Source: DATJSN01 sp035504095 (lineage in GTDB: Bacteria > Planctomycetota > Phycisphaerae > WQYP01). Taken from it: 64,000 nucleotides of DNA. Both the position numbers and the translations under genes were made by a program. The notes below the pieces were generated by a model that worked only from the letters and a program-made list of their open reading frames with translations, was not told the origin of the DNA and ran no database searches. The stretch spans positions 1 through 64,000 of the forward strand of contig DATJSN010000099.1 in the NCBI GenBank assembly GCA_035504095.1, given 5' to 3'. Shown piece by piece: positions 17,866-27,099 of the stretch; within the stretch, counting starts at the first letter, position 1; the number at the start of each line of letters is the position of its first letter.

Positions 17866-18993
17866 TTATCGACCGCCGTAGGGTGAAACGTATACGCTGG
17901 GGAAATTAGAAAGCGTAACCGACTCGGCATGTCCATCACAAAAGGCTACATTAATTTCATTACCATGGCGGGTGAATGCGACGTCTGAAACAGCGCTATT
18001 GTTATAATCCGGGTCTTTCCCATTCGTACCGAATAATTTGCCGGCTGTAGGAGGAATCGGGATGCGATCGCGCAAGAAGCTGGCACCATTGGTTCCGGAA
18101 GAAGAAGAAGAAGACAAAAATACTCCAGCCAAAGTACATGGATCAATATTACCCGGTACAACAGCGGTGTCGTTGTTTGTAGTGTAATAAACTGTGTCGT
18201 TGTAGTCTAAAATATTTGTTACAGAATCATCAATATTTCCACCCAACGCCGGTCGTGTACCGCAGTCGGCATAAAGAAGTGTTTTTGACGGATTAGCAAC
18301 CAAATTTAATTTGGTGTTCAGAGGCCACGTTGTACCCTGTGTGGAAGAGTCGCCGACAGCGGGCCAATCTTGTTGATTATTTGACATAACCATCCAACCA
18401 ATTCCACTGACAACATTGCAGCAAATATCGGCGTTAACGCCATACGAAATAGGATAATAGCCGTTAAATACGCTGCCTGGATAACCGCTCGGCTCAGACT
18501 GTGGAGGACTTAAACTACCAATGTCCACATTGTTAAACAACTGGTAACCTCTATAAGGCGGCATGGTCATAGACGGATCGCTGGGACAAATAAATACTTT
18601 TGAACCCGTACCGTTTATTCCAAAATTCATGAAATCCTGCTGATCGGTGCCACCCAAATCCGGTACCAGGGCACTGGCCCAATCATCAAGAACGGGCGAA
18701 ATGTGAGCACCGGTTGCCGGATCAATATACCGATATGCATACATGGTAAGCCCCGAATCGATATAGGGCTTAACTACTGTACTCCAATCGGAAACAGATT
18801 GAATTAAGCCATTATGTTCCTGGGCAAATTCGTGAGCAGCGATGCCGATCTGCCGGACATTGGAAAGACAGGCCGCGGTATTGGCGGTTTGCCGAGCCGC
18901 ACTTAATGCAGGCAGAAGTATGGCAATCAGTAAAGCAATGATGGAAATAACCACCAATAGCTCAATTAGCGTAAATGCGCTGCGAAACTTCAT
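17866..18993 (-). CDS. Prepilin-like protein with N-terminal methylation motif and C-terminal H-x-DG motif
   Basis: 375 residues. The start is taken at the ATG with GAGGA upstream, giving MKFRSAFTLIELLVVISI, a textbook type IV prepilin leader (cleavage before F, Glu at +5). The long hydrophobic helix is followed by a large globular part. The end contains FTRHGNEINVAFCDGHAE, the H-X9-DG pattern of planctomycete and verrucomicrobial pseudopilins. Upstream is a promoter with an operator shared by the glucan locus (19076-19091), so it is likely controlled by the same LacI-type regulator. Probably a minor pseudopilin or a surface fibre subunit. Confidence 0.88.
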   Translation of the reverse strand: MKFRSAFTLIELLVVISIIALLIAILLPALSAARQTANTAACLSNVRQIGIAAHEFAQEHNGLIQSVSDWSTVVKPYIDSGLTMYAYRYIDPATGAHISPVLDDWASALVPDLGGTDQQDFMNFGINGTGSKVFICPSDPSMTMPPYRGYQLFNNVDIGSLSPPQSEPSGYPGSVFNGYYPISYGVNADICCNVVSGIGWMVMSNNQQDWPAVGDSSTQGTTWPLNTKLNLVANPSKTLLYADCGTRPALGGNIDDSVTNILDYNDTVYYTTNNDTAVVPGNIDPCTLAGVFLSSSSSSGTNGASFLRDRIPIPPTAGKLFGTNGKDPDYNNSAVSDVAFTRHGNEINVAFCDGHAESVTLSNFPSVYVSPYGGR

Positions 18994-19074
18994 CCGTGTA
19001 TCGCTCCTCAAAGTCGCCATTTACCAAATCCGCCATTCCTGTTGAGTTGCTGTAAGGCGTCTAACCTTGAATAG

Positions 19075-19104
19075 AGTTTAACCGGTTAAACAGTCGTATG
19101 TCAA
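19075..19104 (-). promoter_or_regulatory. Promoter with perfect 16-base LacI-type operator (prepilin-like gene)
   Basis: Minus strand: -35 TTGACA (19099-19104), 18-base spacer, -10 TAAACT (19075-19080). The perfect palindrome GTTTAACCGGTTAAAC (19076-19091) covers most of the spacer and the -10 box. The same operator type precedes three other units in this region. Confidence 0.75.
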
Positions 19105-19180
19105 GAGAAAAACGTTTTTTTTATGATTGTAAATAATCCAAAAATATCCGCCTTTATGGGAATCTAAAATAAATAAAATA

Positions 19181-22100
19181 TCACTTTCGCGAATTTTTCC
19201 GGCGCTTAAATATCAATGGTACAAGTCCGGCAAAAAATAACCCCAGGCTCGCCGGCTCTGGAATAGGTTGCGTTGGATTTGACGCCGCCCAACTATACTC
19301 CGAGAGCAATTGATCGTACGCCTGCATGGTTGGTGAACCAGATGCATAGCCGAGGTATTGAAGTTCTTCGCCGAAATCCAGAAGGTCCTGATAGTCGATA
19401 TTACCTGTTCCATCAAAATCGGCGGCGGGATTGTATGTGGGATCATAATCAGGACTGCTGGGGTTATTATCGGCCAATAGCTGGCCGAAGAGTTGTACGT
19501 CGGTTTCATTGATTTGGTCGTCAAAGTTCAGATCGCCAAGGCCGAGGCCTGTGCCAACCGCATAGAGTCCGGTGAATCGTTGTATGTTGTATGTGCCATC
19601 AGGTTTATAGGTTACAACGGTCGCGACCTGGTTACCGCTATCGAGATTGTCTTCGTTAATGGAAAACAAATTGCTGTCGATCTGGGTCGTTTCATTGGAA
19701 CCGCTAACCAGGGAGAGTATCTGGCTGGTGGTATCCTCGACAGGCAAATTCCAGAGTACGTAAACGCTGGTGGCCAACCCATCGACCGATTGAATTTGCA
19801 ACTGATAATTTCCGGACGTTCCCACGCTGACAGGACTGAAGCTGGAAATTTCTGAAACCGGCGGAGCGGTGTCGACATAAATCGGCATGGACCAGTCGGT
19901 ATATACCGGCGGTTCGCCGGAATTGCGGGCACGAAAAGCGATGGCTTCTAAATAGTCATACCCTTGCGGTAAATCGCTGGTGTTGATGGTTTCAGTGTAA
20001 AGTCCTGTGCCATTCGGGTCGTCGGGATTGTTATTGGCGTATGGATATAGAGGGCTTTGATTCTGGAATGGAATATAACCATAACTGACGTTATTGGGAT
20101 TGGTGCTTACAAATGTTTGGCCATTCAGCTGCAATCCGCCGTTGATTTTCAACTCGGCAAAGTTACCGCCGGCATAGGGATCAAATAGATTGCCAAGCAA
20201 TTCCACGTTTTCGGTCTGCAATTGTATTTGGAATGAACTCGCCTTGATCACTGCCACGCTGCTGACGGTATCGGCGCCATTTTCGTAGGCGATATTGCTA
20301 TCCGATGTATTCGGCACCGTTCCAGCAATCTGACCGGAGACGTTGGTAAGCGTCAACTTGCCGATCGGTGTCGGCGGCCCATAGATCAGATATCCCTCGC
20401 CGGTGAATGTGCCGCTGCTGTTATCGTTGTTGGGGAAGGTTACGTTAACGACGCCGTTGGAATAGACCTGTAATACCTGCGGCAAACCATTGGCCGCGGC
20501 ATTGCCGGTCAGCTCAACGAGGTAGGGAGTATTACTGGAACTAAAATCAGTGGTCAGAGAAGTTGAATAATTTCCGCCGCCGGTTTGATTGTTTAAAAGG
20601 ACGATCGCATCATCATCGCGCTCAAAAGCATAATTATTCTGGCTCAAATACAATTGAGTATAATTTCCCGTGCTAAAGCGATTACGGATATCCACAAGCC
20701 CGCTGACCTGATTGGTATGTTTAAGGGTCATCGTGCCGTACGACGCGCCGCCGGTTGGAGCGTTATAAGTATTTAACGTATTGTCGGCCAGCATGCCGCC
20801 ATAAGCTCCACCTAGAGCATTTTCTTCGCCCGAATATGGAAATGATCCACTTACATCTGTTTCTCCATTGAAGTAGATAATGGCGTCACCGGGCAGCATG
20901 AGCGTATAGGCGTCGGCGACATTGCTCAGGTAAGGTGGCGGTGCATCTTCATCCTGATTCGAGACAAATTTAACGCCATATATACTGTAGGGGGGATCCA
21001 CGCCATCACCGGAATCGTTATTGCCGAGTGATTGATTGACGAAATTATTCCAATTATTGGTATAACCGTTACTGCTCAGATTGCTGTCCATGTTGAAATA
21101 CCATTGATAAGCCAAAGCATTCAATTCGCCCGAAACGGTTCCATTGTTGGCCGCAAAATCGCTAAGCGGATTCATATTGATAATGCCGTTTGGCGGAGCA
21201 TCTACAGGAACCGTCGAGTTTTCGTATTCGCTATAACCAAAAATGACTTCCTGTTCACCGTTGAGATAAGTTCGCGGTGAAGCGTGATAAACCGCCTGCT
21301 CATAATAAGGGAGCATGGTGGGCCATTCCATGTTCTTGACGGCATCAAGGCGGAATCCGTCAACACCCAGCACCTGAATGTAATATTGCAGGACCGTCAT
21401 CATATAACCGGTGTCATTTTCCTCCGTCGGTGAGCCGGCGCCGGGGTCGGACGTGTTGAATTGGCTCACTTCGATATTACTCTGGCCGGTGGCTGGATTA
21501 TAAAGATAATTGGGGTTGTATCCCTGTTCAGGGGAAAATTGCTGATTGGCGGGCATAGCCTGATTAGCAATGCGTCCAAAAGCTGGCGTTGTCCCTGCAG
21601 GCAAATTGTTCGGATTTCCAACAGTTGTCGGTTCGCGAAGATAATTATTATCGGTATCAAAATTGATGTTGACCAGACCGTTGGTTTGCCCTGTTTCCGG
21701 ATTCTCAGATGAATTGATGTCCGGATTATTAAAATCTCCCAAATTGCTTGAATCGCCGCTTGTGTTTACAAATCCAGGATAGCCACCGGCTTCCTGAAAA
21801 GTATTGCCATTGCTATCCGTTGTACCATAGTCTGAATCACCATTGTGGCCCAATGAAAAATCGGTGACAACATCGCCGCCCATTTGATGCACGGCATCGA
21901 TCAAGCTTTCATATTCATTCTGCGTTCCATATAGCGTCGGATCATTCGGGGAACCCAGATCGAGACGATTGTAAACGTCGTAGCCAACAGATTCATTACC
22001 GCTATCGGCACGCGACGGTGGAGGCGTTTGGAGTGTTCCATAACCAGCATCGAATATGTCCGGCATACGGTTCTGAATCTGTGTCCAGGAACCGCCAAAA

Positions 22101-22297
22101 TAATCCAAAATAGCCGGTGGTGAATAATCCACGCTGCCGGAAATTGAATTAGAGACTGGATAAGCCTGGCCGAGGGCGAATGGCTGCGCGCTTAGACAAT
22201 ATCCAGCGCATAAGCTGGCGGCGACCAAATACATTTTTCGCCGCAGGAGGTTTTTAGAGAATTGACTGTGAGCCATATTTTCACTTCCCATGGTCAT
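19181..22297 (-). CDS. PEP-CTERM-anchored alpha-amylase family (GH13) protein with dockerin-like repeat
   Basis: 1038 residues. A signal peptide (about 1-44, ending near ALGQA) leads to a GH13 domain. Region II is GFRLDAVK with nucleophile D318, the probable acid/base is E348 in YLNGEQE, and the third acid is D449 in FVSNQDED (the usual His is Gln). Region I reads VTDFSLGHNG rather than a clean DxxxNH. Beta-rich domains follow, then a calcium-loop pair (GDLNFDDQINETDV and DFDGTGNIDYQD) like a type I dockerin, and a PEP-CTERM tail (PEPASLGLFFAG, then basic residues). Its ATG overlaps the stop of the upstream gene as ATGA, with AAGGGGG upstream, so translation is coupled. Likely hydrolyses alpha-1,4-glucans at the cell surface. 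Confidence 0.85.
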   Translation of the reverse strand: MTMGSENMAHSQFSKNLLRRKMYLVAASLCAGYCLSAQPFALGQAYPVSNSISGSVDYSPPAILDYFGGSWTQIQNRMPDIFDAGYGTLQTPPPSRADSGNESVGYDVYNRLDLGSPNDPTLYGTQNEYESLIDAVHQMGGDVVTDFSLGHNGDSDYGTTDSNGNTFQEAGGYPGFVNTSGDSSNLGDFNNPDINSSENPETGQTNGLVNINFDTDNNYLREPTTVGNPNNLPAGTTPAFGRIANQAMPANQQFSPEQGYNPNYLYNPATGQSNIEVSQFNTSDPGAGSPTEENDTGYMMTVLQYYIQVLGVDGFRLDAVKNMEWPTMLPYYEQAVYHASPRTYLNGEQEVIFGYSEYENSTVPVDAPPNGIINMNPLSDFAANNGTVSGELNALAYQWYFNMDSNLSSNGYTNNWNNFVNQSLGNNDSGDGVDPPYSIYGVKFVSNQDEDAPPPYLSNVADAYTLMLPGDAIIYFNGETDVSGSFPYSGEENALGGAYGGMLADNTLNTYNAPTGGASYGTMTLKHTNQVSGLVDIRNRFSTGNYTQLYLSQNNYAFERDDDAIVLLNNQTGGGNYSTSLTTDFSSSNTPYLVELTGNAAANGLPQVLQVYSNGVVNVTFPNNDNSSGTFTGEGYLIYGPPTPIGKLTLTNVSGQIAGTVPNTSDSNIAYENGADTVSSVAVIKASSFQIQLQTENVELLGNLFDPYAGGNFAELKINGGLQLNGQTFVSTNPNNVSYGYIPFQNQSPLYPYANNNPDDPNGTGLYTETINTSDLPQGYDYLEAIAFRARNSGEPPVYTDWSMPIYVDTAPPVSEISSFSPVSVGTSGNYQLQIQSVDGLATSVYVLWNLPVEDTTSQILSLVSGSNETTQIDSNLFSINEDNLDSGNQVATVVTYKPDGTYNIQRFTGLYAVGTGLGLGDLNFDDQINETDVQLFGQLLADNNPSSPDYDPTYNPAADFDGTGNIDYQDLLDFGEELQYLGYASGSPTMQAYDQLLSEYSWAASNPTQPIPEPASLGLFFAGLVPLIFKRRKNSRK

Positions 22298-25200
22298 TTT
22301 AATGCCCCCTTATTGAGTTTTGATCGCCGACGCGTCAAACTTAAAATCATTGATCCCATGCCCAGCAACAGAAGCCCGCCCGGTTCGGGCACATCGGATG
22401 GCGACGAAGAGGAAAAGGTCAATCCACCGCTACTTTGGGCGCTTCCGCCAACTTCCTGAGAGCCCAGAGCGCGAACCACATCGTCCAGGTCCGCTGCATC
22501 TACCGTGGTGCCGCCGTCAAAGGCATATTCACTCCACACAGGATTACCATTCGGATCTAATGTCGAGGCGCCTAATCCACGCACTACGTCATCCAGGTCC
22601 GCGGCATTCACCGAACCGGCTCCCAACCAGTCGCCGTCCGATCGCTCCAGAACTACAAAATCGTCGTCCGAGTAATTCAGCACCGCCCAGACCGTGTCAT
22701 TGGCCGTGTTAATCCCGTAATCACCCACCACATCCTGGCCGGCGTAGGCGCCGTTAAATTCCACAGGCGTTGCACCAGTAAGCAGGGCCGCCGAGACAAA
22801 TGTCCCTGTTTCAAGCGACTGACCATCGGCCACTGACGTGCTCGGGTTATACGCCGCCAGCACGGGACTGAGCACTCCGTCTGAGGAAGCCACTGAATAA
22901 CTCATTTGGAGTACGTACGTATCAGAGTTGGTGCCGTTAATCGTCGCTACGTCACTCAGAAGTTGCGTATTGTTGGATGGCGCATCCGCGAACTGCACCG
23001 CCAATGACGTAGCGGTACTCGCCGTACCGCCAAGGAATTGAACGGTTGTCTGACGGCTATTGGAGCTGTCGTTGGCTGGACGCTGGATGTAGAACCCGTT
23101 ATAGGATTGATTCTGAGCCAGCGCCGCTGTGTAGATTGTCGAACCGAGCGTAAAACCCGCGGGTACTGTGTTAACCACACTGGCCGTGTATTTATTTTGG
23201 TAATTATCCGGATTGTCGTTCATCATCGTGATATCCCAGGACAATCCCGAATTAAGTGTGGGCAAATTTACCGTATTAAATGAACCACTCATAATACCGC
23301 CGGCCGCGTTGATCAGCGTATAACTGTCTCCGCTGGCAAGCGGTGTGGAATTTGACGTCGAAACCGCCAGAGCGCCGCCCAATGCCACAGTTCCCGAACT
23401 ACCCGTAACCAGTTCGTCATTGGGCGGCGATTCAGCATTTGCGGGATCAACTTGCGCGGAGAAAGTCCCGTCAAGCGTTACATTTCCATTAACCGTCAAT
23501 GGGCCGATCGCGTCGCCTGGAGAAAGATTCCCGCTGGCAGTCACTGTTACATTACCAACCACCGTTCCATTGCCATTGAGTTCCTGAGAGCCTGAGCCGC
23601 CAAGCGAAAAACCGCCGGAGACGGCGGACACATTAAATATTCCGCCGCTTTGCACAGTAATCAAAGGAGTAAGCATTCTTGCGGAAGAACTGGCGACCAG
23701 CGTGGAAGCATTATTAATAATTGTGCTGCCTTCATTGATAATTGTTCCACCCAACGTCAGATTGGTAACGGTTGAACCATCACCCACAACCAGATTACCG
23801 TTGCCGCTGATTTTTCCGTTAAGTGTTTCAGTATTAGCGCCGGAAATTTTCAAGGTACCGCTGGTGATGGTTGTAGTTCCGGTATAACTTAAAGTGCCCT
23901 TGAACGTCTGTGTTCCGGTGCTATTGTCCACGAGGGACAGCGCACCCGCACTGGCTCCATTGGAAATACTTCCACCAAAGGTTTGACTTGTATTGTCGCC
24001 GCCGAAGGTTAACGTCACAGCGTTGGTGCTTCCAACATTATTTATCGCTCCGCCCGTACCCTGCAGATTGGCGAAAGTTTCATTATGACCATCAAGCTCA
24101 AGCGTACCGGCGTTAACGGTTAATGCTCCTGTGCCCAAAGTATTGGTCGCAGCAGCAATTAGCGTTCCACCGTTTACGACTGTACCGCCGGAATAGGTAT
24201 TAGGACCGCTGATGGTCAGAGTGCCGCTTTTTACCGCCAGTTCAGTCAGACCAGCACCGTTTTTAATCGTTCCTGAGAACGTGCTGGATGTTGTACCGCC
24301 GGCAAAGGTCAGTGCCGCCACGGACGAGCCGTTATTGGTAATGGTTCCATTACTGCCGGATATTATCGCCAGACTCCCCACAGTTGCACCGATGCCGTCT
24401 AAATCGAGCGTTCCGCTGTTTGTGCCGTCACCGAAAGTCAAGCTGCTGCCGGTGGGAATAGCTGAACCGTTGCCGATGATCAATGTACCCTGACCGATTT
24501 GAGTACCGCCTGTATAGCTATTGGCGATCGAAAGCGTAAGACTGCCGGTACCTTCTTTAACCAGACTCGTTGACCCGCCAATTGAACCAGTTCCACTGAT
24601 CACATAATTGCCGGTGCTATTGTTGACCATTACTGAAGCCGGTGTCACAGCCGTGTTCAGAGTCACGTTGTAATTTGAAACGCTTTTGCTGTTCCATGTG
24701 TCATCGAAATTAACGGCCACATTCTGATAGTATTCGCTTAAAGCCAGACCGCTTGCGTTGTACCAGTTATAATTGCTCTGAACATCCCAATTTTCACCAT
24801 TGCCGCTTGGAGAACTTGATGACGTACCCGTCCAATAGAGGACCATTGACGAAATTTGCATGCTGTTGGAATAAAAAGATTGCGTTCCTTCGGTTCCCAG
24901 ATTGTCGTTATACAACATCAACTGATTCAGCGGTAACGATTCGTCCTCACTGTTCTGATTGGTTAATATTTCATTGTAGAAAGATTCCGCCGTGCCCTGA
25001 TTAGAGCTTAGCGGCGTAACAGTAAGAGTAAAACTTGTTGAAGAGGTAAGAGTAAAAGTAACGGTCAGTCCGTTGCCGTTATTCTCGGTGGAACTGCCGT
25101 CATGAACCGACTTAATCCCAGTCAAAACATGGTTGGAAAAACCTGATGATTTTGTAGCATAGCCGCCGGAATCAAAGGCGTAATATGTTCCGCTGCCAAA

Positions 25201-25797
25201 CGCGGCGAATTCAAAGAGCGGCGTGGAATAGCCACCATTGGGATACGGATTTCCCGTGAGATTTTGAAGTTGGAAACCTTCCGAGCCTTGTGTACCCATA
25301 TTTCCTGTGGCAATGTTGATGCTGAAAGATTCGCCCACAGCAAGATTGGAACTAAACGGCCGATAACCAACTTGGCCAACTGGATCGACCGGCTCAACGT
25401 CACTGCTCCACATGTCCCATGAATTGCCCTCTGAGGGATTGAATGGATTCTGATCAGTGTTAATGTTTGGACTGGCTGTGGTACCGAAAAGATCATACGC
25501 CGATGAGTCGTTAAACCCCCACGTACTACTCTGATCCACCCCGGAACCTGTCGAGTTGGATCCAAATGTGGGAGTACCTACCCACCAACTGGAAAATCCG
25601 CTTCCGCCATTTTGTCCGGTGCTCCACTGCCCGCCCGAATAGGGGGAATTCGATGCGTTATCCGAAGCGAGGCTCGCAGCGCCGCACGTGGCGCTGCGAG
25701 CCATTACTCCGACCAATCCCGCTAAAGCCGCAGCCATTATAATGCGGCGACTTTTCGGGTTGTAAACAGCAGCAGCGCCTCCAAGCTTGGCCGCCAT
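22294..25797 (-). CDS. PEP-CTERM surface protein with autotransporter-type beta-strand repeats
   Basis: 1167 residues from the ATG with GGAG five bases upstream; an earlier in-frame start at 25872 has no site. An N-terminal signal region (AALAGLVGVMARSATCGAA) is followed by a domain of about 280 residues with a WDMWSSDVEP stretch. Then comes a module opening with VLYWTG, which contains PATR-type repeats (LTLSIANSYTGGTQIGQGTL and relatives). A beta-rich region follows, then two dockerin-like loops (GSVNAADLDDVVRGLG and TVDAADLDDVVRALG), and a PEP-CTERM tail (PEPGGLLLLG then RRRSK). Its C-terminal half is very similar to that of the giant gene at 27100-34188. It is the middle gene of a three-gene operon. 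Confidence 0.85.
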   Translation of the reverse strand: MAAKLGGAAAVYNPKSRRIIMAAALAGLVGVMARSATCGAASLASDNASNSPYSGGQWSTGQNGGSGFSSWWVGTPTFGSNSTGSGVDQSSTWGFNDSSAYDLFGTTASPNINTDQNPFNPSEGNSWDMWSSDVEPVDPVGQVGYRPFSSNLAVGESFSINIATGNMGTQGSEGFQLQNLTGNPYPNGGYSTPLFEFAAFGSGTYYAFDSGGYATKSSGFSNHVLTGIKSVHDGSSTENNGNGLTVTFTLTSSTSFTLTVTPLSSNQGTAESFYNEILTNQNSEDESLPLNQLMLYNDNLGTEGTQSFYSNSMQISSMVLYWTGTSSSSPSGNGENWDVQSNYNWYNASGLALSEYYQNVAVNFDDTWNSKSVSNYNVTLNTAVTPASVMVNNSTGNYVISGTGSIGGSTSLVKEGTGSLTLSIANSYTGGTQIGQGTLIIGNGSAIPTGSSLTFGDGTNSGTLDLDGIGATVGSLAIISGSNGTITNNGSSVAALTFAGGTTSSTFSGTIKNGAGLTELAVKSGTLTISGPNTYSGGTVVNGGTLIAAATNTLGTGALTVNAGTLELDGHNETFANLQGTGGAINNVGSTNAVTLTFGGDNTSQTFGGSISNGASAGALSLVDNSTGTQTFKGTLSYTGTTTITSGTLKISGANTETLNGKISGNGNLVVGDGSTVTNLTLGGTIINEGSTIINNASTLVASSSARMLTPLITVQSGGIFNVSAVSGGFSLGGSGSQELNGNGTVVGNVTVTASGNLSPGDAIGPLTVNGNVTLDGTFSAQVDPANAESPPNDELVTGSSGTVALGGALAVSTSNSTPLASGDSYTLINAAGGIMSGSFNTVNLPTLNSGLSWDITMMNDNPDNYQNKYTASVVNTVPAGFTLGSTIYTAALAQNQSYNGFYIQRPANDSSNSRQTTVQFLGGTASTATSLAVQFADAPSNNTQLLSDVATINGTNSDTYVLQMSYSVASSDGVLSPVLAAYNPSTSVADGQSLETGTFVSAALLTGATPVEFNGAYAGQDVVGDYGINTANDTVWAVLNYSDDDFVVLERSDGDWLGAGSVNAADLDDVVRGLGASTLDPNGNPVWSEYAFDGGTTVDAADLDDVVRALGSQEVGGSAQSSGGLTFSSSSPSDVPEPGGLLLLGMGSMILSLTRRRSKLNKGALK
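22460..24840. repeat. Large dispersed repeat, copy 1
   Basis: Coding repeat shared with about 27220-29150. By eye, the stretch 22540-22730 matches 27320-27500 at roughly nine bases in ten. Extents are approximate, because the two copies differ by insertions of beta-strand repeats. Confidence 0.6.
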
Positions 25798-25878
25798 ACA
25801 CTCTCCAAAACTCCAGAGGTCTACTGCAGGGTCTGAAGTCAAAAACTTCAACCTTGCACTACAACTTCTCAATGTACC

Positions 25879-26820
25879 TTAGATTTTCCTCCGGCGACGC
25901 AAAATCAAGCCAATACCACCTGCGGCTAACAAACCTAATGAAGCGGGCTCTGGCGTGATAGCCAAGTCATTAAAATATTCATCTCCGGTGTTCTGGGTAT
26001 TATTATCAAATACGTCAACTTGCTGCATTGGGCCATTTTCAGAGCCCGAGTAACTGAAATAAGTAGCGGTTTCGGGCACGTTGGTCACATTAATTGTATA
26101 TGGGTTTAGTCCATCAGGATTATTACCGACATATACTGTTGCAACAATTCCACCGTTTAAGTCGCCGTATGTGATGTCCCCATAGGTTTGATTCTCGCCG
26201 GTAAGAAGGTCCGTACCATTATTATCAGTTAATGTCATACCATCGGAATCTCCACCTTCATATTTGAGTGTTATATCTGGATTGGCACCTGCACTGGCGC
26301 CTTGTCCCGTATCAAGACTGAAACCGAAATATTGACCGGAACCACCAATTGCAGCGGACAACAAATCAATACTAAAAATCTGGCTATATAGCGTCCCAAG
26401 ACCGGAAGGATCCTGATAGCCGGAAGGGTTGGGTAAGAATGGACGATATAAATCAATTCTTCCGTTGGCGGGATTGCCGCTATTGGCATAGGTTGCCCAA
26501 GCGTAGCCTCCACCGTTATTAGAATTACCGCTGCCTGATTGAATGGGTGCAGAGACGTTGCCGTTATAACCCTCGTCCAAGTAGGTGCCAACATACGGCG
26601 GATTGTTGGCATTGGATAAAACAATTGTCCATGGCCCAAAGCCGGTGCCATATGAACTGCCAGTCCAACCACCTCCGGCATAATTCGATGCAGTATCAAA
26701 TGCTGCAAGCGCCGCCATACTGGTTTTACATGATAATCCAATTGTCGCTGCGGCAATCGCCATGGATGCCATAACCGGCAAATTTTTACGTATAAAACCC
26801 GATTTCACGCCAATAGACAT
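25879..26820 (-). CDS. PEP-CTERM protein, first gene of the amylase operon
   Basis: 313 residues from the ATG with GGAGGAA upstream; the frame runs on to 26868, but that would start almost at the promoter. It has a signal peptide (residues 1 to about 35, ending CKTSMAALA), a glycine- and asparagine-rich beta-type domain resembling the N-terminus of the next gene's product (both have FDTASN/SDNASN then GG.W), and a PEP-CTERM tail (PEPASLGLLAAGG, hydrophobic helix, RRRRK). Function unknown; perhaps a carbohydrate-binding surface protein. It is 81 bases upstream of the 1167-residue gene and directly behind an operator-bearing promoter. Confidence 0.82.
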   Translation of the reverse strand: MSIGVKSGFIRKNLPVMASMAIAAATIGLSCKTSMAALAAFDTASNYAGGGWTGSSYGTGFGPWTIVLSNANNPPYVGTYLDEGYNGNVSAPIQSGSGNSNNGGGYAWATYANSGNPANGRIDLYRPFLPNPSGYQDPSGLGTLYSQIFSIDLLSAAIGGSGQYFGFSLDTGQGASAGANPDITLKYEGGDSDGMTLTDNNGTDLLTGENQTYGDITYGDLNGGIVATVYVGNNPDGLNPYTINVTNVPETATYFSYSGSENGPMQQVDVFDNNTQNTGDEYFNDLAITPEPASLGLLAAGGIGLILRRRRKI

Positions 26821-26871
26821 TTCGTTCCTCCCAAAAAACCACCCATCAAAATAAATGTACGCGACCAAAAG

Positions 26872-26899
26872 AGTTTAACCGGTTTACCGAATTTGTCAA
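26872..26899 (-). promoter_or_regulatory. Promoter with LacI-type operator (PEP-CTERM/amylase operon)
   Basis: Minus strand: -35 TTGACA (26894-26899), 16-base spacer, -10 TAAACT (26872-26877). The operator GGTAAACCGGTTAAAC (26873-26888) fills most of the spacer and overlaps the -10. It lies about 52 bases before the start of the first gene and should drive three genes down to 19181. Confidence 0.78.
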
Positions 26900-27072
26900 G
26901 AAAATTTTATGGTTTTCTATGTTTTTCATAAAAATAATGCTTTCTTTATGGCGATTCAGCACCGTAATGCGCAACGCCATGTTTGAACTTCAGGTCCACC
27001 GTCCGCATTTTCATTCCTCAGTCTAATTTCATGCCGAGAAATAAATAGCAAACTTAGGCTGTACTCAATATT

Positions 27073-27096
27073 AAAACAGGCTAAATAACCTGTTTT
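27073..27096. terminator. Hairpin terminator after the giant PEP-CTERM gene
   Basis: Perfect stem AAAACAGG / CCTGTTTT with an eight-base loop, four bases beyond the stop codon at 27100. The A and T tracts at the stem ends let it work in either direction. Confidence 0.65.
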
Positions 27097-27099
27097 ATA

